The translations under genes were made by a program, and so were the position numbers. 64,000 nucleotides of DNA. Source: Bacteroidia bacterium (GTDB lineage Bacteria; Bacteroidota; Bacteroidia; Flavobacteriales_E; Vicingaceae). The notes under the pieces were generated by a model. It was given only the letters and a program-made list of their open reading frames with translations, did not search any database and had not been told where the DNA came from. Positions 27,828 through 36,368 of this stretch are shown here, piece after piece (within the stretch, counting starts at the first letter, position 1; every line of letters starts with the position of its first letter). The stretch lies in assembly GCA_030433355.1 (NCBI GenBank), contig JAUIMG010000011.1:28467-92466 (forward strand). The letters are read 5' to 3'.

Positions 27828-30800
27828 TTATAGATGAATAGTTTGGTTTAAGAATTCATTGTTAGATTGAATTCTAATGATGTAAATGCCTTGTAATTCT
27901 TCAAAACGCAAAGTTAAACTTCCACTTCCTCTAACACTATATGCTTGGGTATTTTGGATTAACTGACCTGCGGTATTGTATAAAGAAATTTGAATTCTTT
28001 CTTCTCTATCTCCACTAAAAGCATAGTCTAAATACCAATTTCCTAAAGCATTTCGTAAACTTAGGGTCTTGTCTATTTCTTGCTGAATATCGGTATTTCC
28101 TTTTTGACATTCTTCGTAGGAGTTGCTAAGAATTAACTCAAAACGATCAAATTTTCCTTCTGTAGAATTAAAGGCATAGGTCTGCTCTACCGATAAATCG
28201 ATTAATTCACCTTCTTCCTTATCTTCTAAGTAAACACAATTGTATTTCTCATAAACGCTAGAAATGTCTTCCGTCTTAATTTCATACTCTCCATTCACTC
28301 CGGCATAAAATTCTAAAGGAATTCTGTGGGTGAAGCTGTAGTCATCTACCACATTCATTACTAAACGCGTATTCGATGCTTCTATTCTTCTCGTTAAAGC
28401 AGGAACTTCTTTGTGTGGGCTAGGGAGATACCTTCCATCAAAAAGATCGTGGCCTTCTATAGCTTGCGGGTTAAATCTGGTTACAAAATCTTGATTAAAT
28501 GGACTTCCTGTTTGAGAAACATTTAAGCGAACTTCTGGAGTGGCTTTTTCTCTTAAAAAGTTGGCATTCGTAAGATTTGTTCTTTTGTAGCTTTCTTGAA
28601 AAGTATAGGCCAAAGATCCAGTCGTAGTTTTATCTAACCAAAAGCCTTGACCTGCAGGAATTGGAGATGCGCCATATGCAAAAGAAGAATAGCTACCTGC
28701 ACTACTATTGTATACATAAAATACTCCAGCAAGTTGTCCTGCTCTATTTACATCGTTGGAATTGATATAGCAATTGTAGGGATTACCCATAAGATTCCAT
28801 CCCTGTTCTAAATTTGGCGCATTGATATCCCCATCGTTTGGTGTTCCTTGAAATCCAATGGTGCCCCCATTAAAGTTAGTAAGGGTAGTAGCTAAGTAAA
28901 CTTCAAAACCTCTTCCTGGAGACAAAGGCGTAGTAATAGTTGCTGGTGTATGGCTAGCGGTAGCTGCGTTGAAAGAATATACGGAGATAAAAGGTCCACT
29001 CGTATTTGTAGTAGCATTGCCGTTGGCACCACCAACACCGCTTAAAAATAAATCATCGTCTAAGTCTGCAACCGTTGCAGTAGAAATAGGAGAACTAAGG
29101 TTTGCAAAATTGGAAGGTCTAGCACTGATAAAACGTTCTACAATAAAATCACCAGAAAATGCACCATCCATGGAAGGTAGAATTTGACACATGGTATTGG
29201 CTTGCCCATCTGCTGCAATTACCGCTGGGTTAGGATTGGAACCGTCAACATTTAAGCCTCCAGTAACTACTTGCAATTTATTGGTGAATCCAAATTCTCC
29301 AACCGCTAATCGCACACCATCTACATTGCTTACTTTGAAATCGTGAAAATCAACTCTATTGGCTGTATTGTTGGTGAAAACTTGCTCAAAAACCGTTCCT
29401 AAACAACCAATTCTACTACTGCCTGGATTAAAAGTGCCATCTATGGTGAAATCTCCATAGATACCAAGAGAATCTGCTGCAGTAAAAGTGAGGGAGGCAC
29501 CAGCATTGATTACTAAATCATTTACTTCTGATTGACTATCAATGGAAACATCATGTCGAATAGTCACATTTAGGAGGTCTGTAGGAATACAGCCGCAATT
29601 CCAAGTAGTGGTTTGGTCCCACTGCCCGTCTTGCACAGAGGCAATGTCTGTAAATGCTTCTGCAAAAGTAAAAAAGGCTCCATCTGGTACGTTTACAAAA
29701 TCAAATTCGGCAACGGCGGGAATCACATTTACTTGTGTAGCTGGGATGGAAAATGTACCTCCATTAGAAAAATTGCCATCATCATCAAATAGGATGACCA
29801 TATTATTGGGGTTAGCAAATGTGGTATTGGTATAATCAAAATCAATAGTAACTGTTCCCACATTACCGGTTTCGTCTGCTCTCCAAATGCGGTCCACTCT
29901 TTCTACCACGCCGCCAGGAATATCTATCGAATTACTAGCAAAACTTCCATTATCATGCCCTATTAATAAGTATTCTCCATTATCTAAATTGGAAGGGTTC
30001 GCAATCACTACTTCACCTCCATTATCTGCTACTGTATGGTTGCCATCCGCTTCTTGGCCTATACCCAGAATATCAAAACTATTGGTACTTCCGAAAGCAT
30101 ATAAATTGCCTTCACCCGCTAAGTTATATTTCCCAGCTAAATGATTACCAACAATTTTTCTTTCGGCTGAATTAAGAACTTGATTGTAGATAATTGTTTC
30201 AGCAATTTGACCTTGTAAATAAACAATGTTAAGGTAATTACCAATGGAGGATTTACTGCTATTAGAAAGTGAATTTCTTGTGAAATTTAACCTATTTACT
30301 CCGCTTGTAAGCGTTAAAGAACTCCCAGAAACAGCTCCATCCGTTTGTAAAGAAAATACAGCAAAAGAGTTATTAGGCTTACCAATATCGTAACGTGTAT
30401 TAGGAGTCGTATATAATATTGATGCAACATTATTCTTGGTTAACACAAAATGTTTTTGTGTATTCAGAACAGATCCTTGAGAAACTTTTCTACTTAGATA
30501 AACTGCAAAAAGAGTAATATCTCCTGAGGTAATATTGGTATTAAAATCCAAAAAATCATTAGTCCCATCAAAATTTATCGCTGGTAAAGCATTTACTTGA
30601 TTGGTTAAGTATATCGGTTGATTAATACTAGTTGCTTGCACGGCATCATTATTATTTCCAGAAATATCCGCCCAAGAGCTTACTGGATCATTGTTATTTA
30701 ATCCACTTATGCTAGAAGCATCTAGCCAAGCATCAATCGTAGTGCTATTACCAATGCCCGCAGGGCCTGTTTGGGCAATAACTAAAAGAGAAGAAAGAGA

Positions 30801-30830
30801 AAAAAGACAAGAAAAGATAATTTTTTTCAT
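27828..30830 (-). CDS. Large T9SS-exported protein with LamG-like N-terminal domain
   Basis: 1000 residues. Signal peptide about 1-19 (ending VIAQ). Residues about 30-230 form a concanavalin/LamG-like domain (DAWLDASSISGL, PAINFDGTNDFLDF, GQIAETIIYNQVL, AERKIVGNHLAGKYNL), a layout frequent in Bacteroidota surface proteins. The middle contains beta-rich blocks such as CGCIPTDLLNVTIRHDVSID and a stretch like GWNLMGNPYNCYIN. The C-terminal 75 or so residues resemble a T9SS type A sorting domain (NALGNWYLDYAF...YIIRIQSNNEFLNQTIHL) but lack the usual PNP. The gene leads a minus-strand set that ends with the exosortase. Role unknown; adhesion or glycan binding is plausible. Confidence 0.83.
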   Translation of the reverse strand: MKKIIFSCLFSLSSLLVIAQTGPAGIGNSTTIDAWLDASSISGLNNNDPVSSWADISGNNNDAVQATSINQPIYLTNQVNALPAINFDGTNDFLDFNTNITSGDITLFAVYLSRKVSQGSVLNTQKHFVLTKNNVASILYTTPNTRYDIGKPNNSFAVFSLQTDGAVSGSSLTLTSGVNRLNFTRNSLSNSSKSSIGNYLNIVYLQGQIAETIIYNQVLNSAERKIVGNHLAGKYNLAGEGNLYAFGSTNSFDILGIGQEADGNHTVADNGGEVVIANPSNLDNGEYLLIGHDNGSFASNSIDIPGGVVERVDRIWRADETGNVGTVTIDFDYTNTTFANPNNMVILFDDDGNFSNGGTFSIPATQVNVIPAVAEFDFVNVPDGAFFTFAEAFTDIASVQDGQWDQTTTWNCGCIPTDLLNVTIRHDVSIDSQSEVNDLVINAGASLTFTAADSLGIYGDFTIDGTFNPGSSRIGCLGTVFEQVFTNNTANRVDFHDFKVSNVDGVRLAVGEFGFTNKLQVVTGGLNVDGSNPNPAVIAADGQANTMCQILPSMDGAFSGDFIVERFISARPSNFANLSSPISTATVADLDDDLFLSGVGGANGNATTNTSGPFISVYSFNAATASHTPATITTPLSPGRGFEVYLATTLTNFNGGTIGFQGTPNDGDINAPNLEQGWNLMGNPYNCYINSNDVNRAGQLAGVFYVYNSSAGSYSSFAYGASPIPAGQGFWLDKTTTGSLAYTFQESYKRTNLTNANFLREKATPEVRLNVSQTGSPFNQDFVTRFNPQAIEGHDLFDGRYLPSPHKEVPALTRRIEASNTRLVMNVVDDYSFTHRIPLEFYAGVNGEYEIKTEDISSVYEKYNCVYLEDKEEGELIDLSVEQTYAFNSTEGKFDRFELILSNSYEECQKGNTDIQQEIDKTLSLRNALGNWYLDYAFSGDREERIQISLYNTAGQLIQNTQAYSVRGSGSLTLRFEELQGIYIIRIQSNNEFLNQTIHL

Positions 30831-30849
30831 GGGTGTTTTATTATAAATG

Positions 30850-30857
30850 CAAATATA
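30850..30857 (-). promoter_or_regulatory. -7 promoter element for the LamG-like protein gene
   Basis: TATATTTG on the minus strand, 19 bases before the start codon, the same box at the same distance as for the PID-CTERM gene. No matching -33 element was found. Confidence 0.5.
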
Positions 30858-30969
30858 TTGAAATGCTTCGGCTTATACTAATATATGTATGTATAAAAAG
30901 TAGCTAGATGGATGGTGTTTTATTGGTTGATTTTTATCGTTTACGGTAGATTGGTTGGGTGGGTTACAG

Positions 30970-31304
30970 TGGATTCCCTTCTTCGCTAGCATTTCGACAA
31001 GCTCAATGTGACAGCTTCGAAGGATGAGAAAAGATGATGAAGAAGTTTGAAGTGGGAAGTACTTGAAGTGGTAAGTACTTGAAGTTAGAAATTTTTTCTT
31101 TTTCGCTTACATTTCGACCACTTCGACTAATTCAGAATAGGAAGCTCAGTGCAGGCAGCTCAATGTGACAGCTTCGAAGGGTGAGAAAAGATGATGAAGA
31201 AGTTTGAAGTGGGAAGTACTTGAAGTGGGAAGTACTTGAAGTGGTAAGTATTTGAAGTGAGAAGTACTTGAAGTGGGAAGTACTTGAAGTGGGAAGTATT
31301 TAAA
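30970..31304. repeat. 83-bp direct repeat ending in 16-bp minisatellite arrays
   Basis: Bases 31001-31083 and 31158-31240 are near-identical direct copies beginning GCTCAATGTGACAGCTTCGA. Each leads into tandem units of GTGGGAAGTACTTGAA: two at 31052-31083 and six at 31209-31304, with small changes in single units. The leading part GATTCCCTTCTTCGCT..ACATTTCGACAAGC recurs at 31900-31985 and 60714-60765. The gap from 30831 to 32114 has no supported gene. Confidence 0.82.
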
Positions 31305-31363
31305 GTTTTAAGTTTTTTCTTCCTCGCTAAATCTGCGCAAGTGGATAAAGGCTAAAAGATAAA

Positions 31364-31477
31364 TGATTCCCTTCTTCGGTCGCAGGTGCTCCTCCTTCTG
31401 TGGGCAAGCGACGTGCCTCCTCGCAGTGACGTTGTGTTATCACCAGACTGCGTCGTCATTCTTCCTCGCAGTGACGG
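31364..31477. repeat. Palindromic intergenic repeat, right-half copies
   Basis: TTCCCTTCTTCGGTCGCAGG and CCTCCTCGCAGTGACG (to about 31432) are followed by a shorter right half ending TTCCTCGCAGTGACGG. They belong to the family described at 23149. Another short piece lies at 31840-31863. Confidence 0.7.
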
Positions 31478-31509
31478 GGTGTTTGAAAGATTTGAATGGT
31501 TTATGCGAA

Positions 31510-31791
31510 AAGTCATTGCGATACCGCAAGAGCGGTAGAAGCAATCTGCTTACTATTCTACCAGATTATCCTTATTTTTTCACAACTAGCTTATTCCTAT
31601 TCTTTTCCTTATAGTTTTCTTGTGTTTTCTTGTGTTTTCTTTTTTCATAATGCTTCGACATCCTTCGACAAGCTCAGGACAGGAGCTCAGCATAAACTCC
31701 AAAGAAACAAAAAGCCAAGACCAAAAAATGCTCGGACCGCTTTTTGGTCAGGCCTTCCCAAAGCCTATTAAAAAGCTTTTGTAGACATTTA
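31510..31791. repeat. Composite repeat unit, second copy
   Basis: The parts run in the same order as at 23870-24086: GTCATTGCGATACCGCAAGA with the hairpin TACCGC-AAGA-GCGGTA (31522-31537), AACTAGCTTATTCCTATTC, the stem-loop GACCAAAAA/TTTTTGGTC (31719-31749) and the tail ending GTAGACATTTA. A short TTCGACAAGCTCAGGACAGG insertion separates them. Confidence 0.7.
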
Positions 31792-31984
31792 ACTTAAATT
31801 CCTTCTAAGGTTTACTTGGAAGAACATTTAGTTTAAATTTCGTCATTCTTCCTCGCAGTGACGGTTTGTATGAGCTTCGCTTCGCTCAGGATGAGAAAAG
31901 ATTCCCTTCTTCGATGACATTTCGACTACTTCGACTAATTGAGAATAGTAAGCTCCGTTCGGGTGGCTCAATATGACAGCTTCG

Positions 31985-32060
31985 CAGATTGATCATTGAT
32001 CATTCAAGATTGAAAATTCAAAAATTAAAAATTCAAAATTGAAAGATTCGTAATTCTCAA
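31985..32060. repeat. Low-complexity AT repeats upstream of the tyrosine kinase gene
   Basis: Runs such as TGATCATTGATCATTCAAGA and ATTCAAAAATTAAAAATTCA repeat short ATT/CAA words with period close to 7-10. They end about 55 bases before the kinase start codon at 32115. Confidence 0.6.
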
Positions 32061-32114
32061 TTTGTAATCTTCAATCTATTAAAATTCGTTTCTTTGTTGC
32101 TTCGAATTGACTTC

Positions 32115-34442
32115 ATGGCATTGAATAAAAACAATACTTCTCCTTTTCAAATAGAGCCTAAAATTCTCTTGGCTTATTTTCTTCGCTATTGGTATCTACT
32201 TTTAATTGGTATGGCTGGAGCTTTGTCTTATGCCTATTACCAAGTGCGCTATACACCCGCTACCTATTCTGCCACAGCACGTATGCTGGTGAAAGATGAG
32301 TATTCTTCTTGGGGACAGGAGTATTTCTTGCCTGGGATGGAATTGGTAAGTGGTAGAAATCGTTTGGTGAATGAAGTGGGTATCATCCGTTCCTTTCCCT
32401 TGATGGAGAAAGTGGCCAAGCGCTTGGATCGACCGATTAATTATTATAAAATTGGAAATATCAAGACTACGGAAATGTATCCTGGGACAGATTTTCAGGT
32501 GGAAGTGATCGAAGGGAAAGCTAATGGTGCTTACTATATCGATTTTCCTAAAGAAGGGAGGTATCGAATAGCAACAAGCCAAGAAGATTTGGCTGAGGCC
32601 AAAGAAAATGCCTTGAGTTCTCCCTATGCTTTGGAAGAAGCGGCCTTAAAGATTTCCATCAGATCTAGTTCTGTCTATACTGGGGAAGCCTATCTCTTTC
32701 AGTTGATGCCAGCAGATGCTTTGGCTAGGAATTTACAAGGCAGCATAGGCATTGATGTAGAGAACCAAGAATCTTCCATACTGATATTAAGCCATAGCGG
32801 AGCTACCCCTGCAAAATCCATCGACTATTTAAATACCCTCATGGAAACCTATATTGCTTGGGGAGTAGAGCAGAACAATACCATTGCCATCAATACCATT
32901 CAATTTGTGGATGAACAATTGCGAGAAATAGCAGATTCCTTGGTGGTGACGGAGTTTCGTTTGGAACAATTTCAAAAAAGAAATTTTAAGGAGCGGATTT
33001 TTGTGGAGGAGGATGTGAATAATTTGGCGAGGGTTTTTGAGTTGGAAGAATTGCAAACCCAAAGAGCCGTGCAAAGGGAATATTATGCCGCCTTGATGAA
33101 AACCGTGCAGCAAAAGGACTTTACCGCCTTTCCCTCTGCAGCCGTTTTTGGTTTTCAAGATCCTAATATCGATCGTATGATTTTGACTCTGATGGAGGCC
33201 ATTGCCGAAGAAAAAGAAATGGCCTTGCAGTTTAAATCGAACAGTTTGTTGGCTGAAAGGGCAAGTGAAGAAGTAGAAGAGCGGAAAAAAGATTTGTATG
33301 AGGCTGCTCAATCCAATCTACAGCAGGTAGCCAGCTTGATTGATTCCTTAAAAAAGGTGATTCAAAGGGAGGAAGAAAAGGTGCTCAAAATACCTAAAGA
33401 GCAAAGGGAGTTTTTTAAATTACAGCGGGAAAATAAATTGTTGGGCGATTTATATACTTTTTTGTTGAACAAGCGATCGGAAGCGAGTATTGCCAAGGCC
33501 TCTAATGTAGAAAAGGCACAAATTTTAGATTATGCCAATCCCTACAATGTTCGTTTTATAGGACCCAAAGCGGCCAATATTTATGGCTTTTCCATCTTTT
33601 TAGGAATAGGGCTGCCGGCTGCCCTGATCCTTCTACTCTATGTCTTAAATACCAAAATTGTAGATCAGTCGGATTTAGAAGGATTGACTACTATACCAAT
33701 TTTAGGTTCTATTTTTCATAAAAAGAATTTGGAGAACAATATCATCGTTGCCGATTCTTTAAAATCGGTGATGGCAGAGGCCTTCCGCTCCATCCGGACG
33801 AAATTGAACTTTATGGTGCCTGAAAAGGCCTGCACCAAAATTTTAGTGACCTCTTCCGTCAGTGGAGAAGGAAAGACTTTTACTTCCATCAATCTATCCG
33901 CCATGTATGCTGCCTCCGGCAAAAAAACGGTATTGGTGGGTGCAGATTTGCGTAAGCCCAAGATTTTTCAAGATTTTGGATTAAAAAATGAATTTGGCTT
34001 AAGTAATTTATTGATTGGTAAAAGCAGTTTAGCTGAAGCTACCCAAGCAACTCAGATCGCCCATTTGGATTTAATTTCTTCTGGCCCCATACCGCCCAAT
34101 CCGGCAGAATTGATTGAAAGTGAACAAATGAAAGCCTTGATGCAGAAATTAGAAAGTACATACGAAGTAATCATTATCGATTCACCTCCCTTGGGTTTAG
34201 TAACGGATGCACTTTTATTGAACCAATATGCAGATGCTGCCCTCTACATTGTTCGCCACAATTATACCCAAAAAGCTTATTTGAAGAATATTAATGAGTT
34301 GTACGAAGAAAAAGCAATTACCAACTTAGGTATCGTAGTCAATGCAGTGAATCCCAAAGGGAGTATGGGGAAATATGGTTCTTACGGCTACGGCTACGGC
34401 TATGGTTATGGCTATGGCTACTATTCGGAGGATAAAAACTAA
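32115..34442 (+). CDS. Wzc-like polysaccharide co-polymerase and tyrosine autokinase
   Basis: 775 residues from the ATG at 32115 (a codon at 32094 is also in frame but gives a poor N-terminus). The protein has a Wzz-type chain-length domain with one membrane helix near residue 20-45 and another near 495, separated by a long periplasmic coiled coil. The C-terminal BY-kinase has Walker A SVSGEGKT (about 580), Walker A' GADLRKPK (about 609) and Walker B VIIIDSPPLG (about 686). The tail carries nine Tyr, mostly as GY repeats, the expected autophosphorylation cluster. It controls polymer length and export. It is the first gene of the polysaccharide locus, with no Wza-type partner beside it. Confidence 0.92.
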   Translation: MALNKNNTSPFQIEPKILLAYFLRYWYLLLIGMAGALSYAYYQVRYTPATYSATARMLVKDEYSSWGQEYFLPGMELVSGRNRLVNEVGIIRSFPLMEKVAKRLDRPINYYKIGNIKTTEMYPGTDFQVEVIEGKANGAYYIDFPKEGRYRIATSQEDLAEAKENALSSPYALEEAALKISIRSSSVYTGEAYLFQLMPADALARNLQGSIGIDVENQESSILILSHSGATPAKSIDYLNTLMETYIAWGVEQNNTIAINTIQFVDEQLREIADSLVVTEFRLEQFQKRNFKERIFVEEDVNNLARVFELEELQTQRAVQREYYAALMKTVQQKDFTAFPSAAVFGFQDPNIDRMILTLMEAIAEEKEMALQFKSNSLLAERASEEVEERKKDLYEAAQSNLQQVASLIDSLKKVIQREEEKVLKIPKEQREFFKLQRENKLLGDLYTFLLNKRSEASIAKASNVEKAQILDYANPYNVRFIGPKAANIYGFSIFLGIGLPAALILLLYVLNTKIVDQSDLEGLTTIPILGSIFHKKNLENNIIVADSLKSVMAEAFRSIRTKLNFMVPEKACTKILVTSSVSGEGKTFTSINLSAMYAASGKKTVLVGADLRKPKIFQDFGLKNEFGLSNLLIGKSSLAEATQATQIAHLDLISSGPIPPNPAELIESEQMKALMQKLESTYEVIIIDSPPLGLVTDALLLNQYADAALYIVRHNYTQKAYLKNINELYEEKAITNLGIVVNAVNPKGSMGKYGSYGYGYGYGYGYGYYSEDKN

Positions 34443-34531
34443 TTGTCAAGTATTTGGGACAATTATTTAAAAAAGACTTTCTTTTGAATCTTTTGAAATG
34501 ATTTATTCGAAAAGCCAAAACATATTTTTTG

Positions 34532-36001
34532 ATGTTAGATAATCTTAAAAGTAAAAGTGTTTCTGCTTTCGGTTGGGCTTTGGGAGGGCAATTGTCTAAT
34601 CAAGGGATTGGTTTTATCATTTCTTTGATCCTTGCGCGCTTATTAACACCTGAAGAGTTTGGATTGGCAGCTCTTGTTTTGGTGGTAAATCTCGTTGGAC
34701 AAGTTTTTTTAGATGCGGGCTTGTCTATGGGTTTGATTCGAAAGAAAGAAATAAGCCATACCGAACTGTCTACTTTTTTTTATTTGAATATCTTTTTGGG
34801 AATTGTGATCATGTTGACCATCATTATCACGTCTGATTTAATTTCCGCGCTATTTGCTAATAAGAATTTATCGGTTTTACTTCAGTTAAGTTCCCTGCAA
34901 TTTTTTATTTCTTCTTTTGGTTTGATGCCATCTGTTTTACTAAAAAGAGATATCAATTTTAGATTCTTATCCCAGCTAGATTTAGGTGTGAATATAGGCT
35001 CAGGCATAGTAACCATTATCTTGGCGTTATTAGGTTTTGGAGTATATAGCCTTGTTTTGCGAAGCATTGTAAGTAGTTTTATCAATGTTGGACTTTTATG
35101 GAGAAGAACGAAATGGCGACCTTCTTTTGTTTTCTCTATGGCTAGTATCAAGGCTACCTTTAGTTATAGCAGTGGGATTTTAGGACTAGGAATTGTCAAT
35201 ACCCTTTTTGATAATTTTAGTACTATTTTAATTGGGAAATTCTTTACATTTTCTACTATAGGAATCTACAATCGGGCAGCAAGTACAAGAGGCCTCATCT
35301 TTAAAAGCTTTGGTCCTTTATTCAATAAAGTTTTTTTTCCAGTATTGTCTAAAATACAAGATGATGATAAAAGGTTACTATCCTATTACCTCAAGGCTAT
35401 AAAAATGGTCTCTTTATTTACTGTTTTTTTTATGGCAATGTTCTTTTTATTTGCCGATTCGTTAATTTACTATCTCTATGGTGAGCCTTGGATGGATGCT
35501 GCTCCCATATTAAAAGTATTGGCCATTGCAGGTTTAGTTCTTCCTTTAAGTGGTATTAATCTAAATCTTTTTATGGTGAAAGGGAAGACGAAATTTTTAA
35601 TGAGATATGAATTGGTAAAGCACATATTGGCTGCATGTTTAATGATTATTTCAATTCGTTTTGGAATGGGTTATTTTTTAAAATGTTTAGTTGTAATTGC
35701 TTTTTTATTTTACCTTTTAAATACAGTATTAACATTTAAATTATTCAATTTTTCTATCAAAAGACAATTTATGGCATTTATTTCGAAATTAATGCCTGCC
35801 TTGGGATTAGTCGTAATCCTAGAAATCTTTATTGCACCCAAGGAAGTATCTTTGAGCTATATCTTAATCGGAGTACCTTTATTCACTCTAGCTTATTTTG
35901 CTTTGGCATTTTTAATGGATAAAGATCTATTCTTTCTAATTAAAGACATACTAATTAAAGACATATTGAAGCCGAAGTTTCAGCATTTTGTTAAAAAATA
36001 A
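34532..36001 (+). CDS. Wzx-type polysaccharide flippase (MOP superfamily)
   Basis: 489 residues from the ATG at 34532; a TTG one codon earlier is a poorer start. About 12-14 hydrophobic helices are visible. The N-terminus (GWALGGQLSNQGIGFIISLILARLLTPEEFG) follows the pattern of MOP flippases that move undecaprenyl-linked repeat units across the inner membrane. It lies 90 bases after the kinase gene, and polymerase-like and glycosyltransferase genes follow further downstream, which fits a Wzx/Wzy pathway. Confidence 0.9.
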   Translation: MLDNLKSKSVSAFGWALGGQLSNQGIGFIISLILARLLTPEEFGLAALVLVVNLVGQVFLDAGLSMGLIRKKEISHTELSTFFYLNIFLGIVIMLTIIITSDLISALFANKNLSVLLQLSSLQFFISSFGLMPSVLLKRDINFRFLSQLDLGVNIGSGIVTIILALLGFGVYSLVLRSIVSSFINVGLLWRRTKWRPSFVFSMASIKATFSYSSGILGLGIVNTLFDNFSTILIGKFFTFSTIGIYNRAASTRGLIFKSFGPLFNKVFFPVLSKIQDDDKRLLSYYLKAIKMVSLFTVFFMAMFFLFADSLIYYLYGEPWMDAAPILKVLAIAGLVLPLSGINLNLFMVKGKTKFLMRYELVKHILAACLMIISIRFGMGYFLKCLVVIAFLFYLLNTVLTFKLFNFSIKRQFMAFISKLMPALGLVVILEIFIAPKEVSLSYILIGVPLFTLAYFALAFLMDKDLFFLIKDILIKDILKPKFQHFVKK

Positions 36002-36233
36002 AAATCAATAAATTGCTCAGTAATTTTTATTAACTGTTTCAACTGTAAAAGTTTTTTTGTTATTAAACATGTAATTAACTAGTATTAACTTAACTAAGAT
36101 TATCTGTAAAAGGATAATAAAAGACTATAAGTAAAACTATTTTATAAAATAGCAAAGGAACATTCCTAATTTCAGGCTAATCGTGTTTAATATTTTTTAG
36201 AAAATACTTCTTTTTCAAAATATTCCAATTATT
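36002..36233. other. AT-rich gap without recognised features
   Basis: Between the flippase gene and the short frame below there are some 230 bases of AT-rich sequence. I find no promoter box with full consensus, no hairpin of note and no gene. Confidence 0.5.
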
Positions 36234-36368
36234 TTGCATGAAAAAGAGATATACACACCAAGTTCTGAATTTAATCACGATAAAAAAGAAATATCGACAG
36301 AATTAGAAAATAACATTAAAACTAAAGAGTGGATTTTGTATAAATTTTTTCCTGAATATAATCTATGA
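36234..36368 (+). pseudogene. Possible gene remnant, C-terminal fragment of 44 codons
   Basis: A frame open from 36201 to the TGA at 36366-36368 has protein-like composition and overlaps the next gene as ATGA, the usual coupling in this operon. A TTG at 36234 could serve as start. The product ends with ELENNIKTKEWILYKFFPEY, which reads like the end of a larger enzyme, though I cannot name it. It may be the residue of a deleted gene, a true small gene, or chance. Confidence 0.3.

Noticed and set aside
31363..31771. Two overlapping plus-strand frames of 83 and 91 codons
   Set aside because: Both lie entirely in the repeat-filled gap and translate repeat units that occur elsewhere in other frames.
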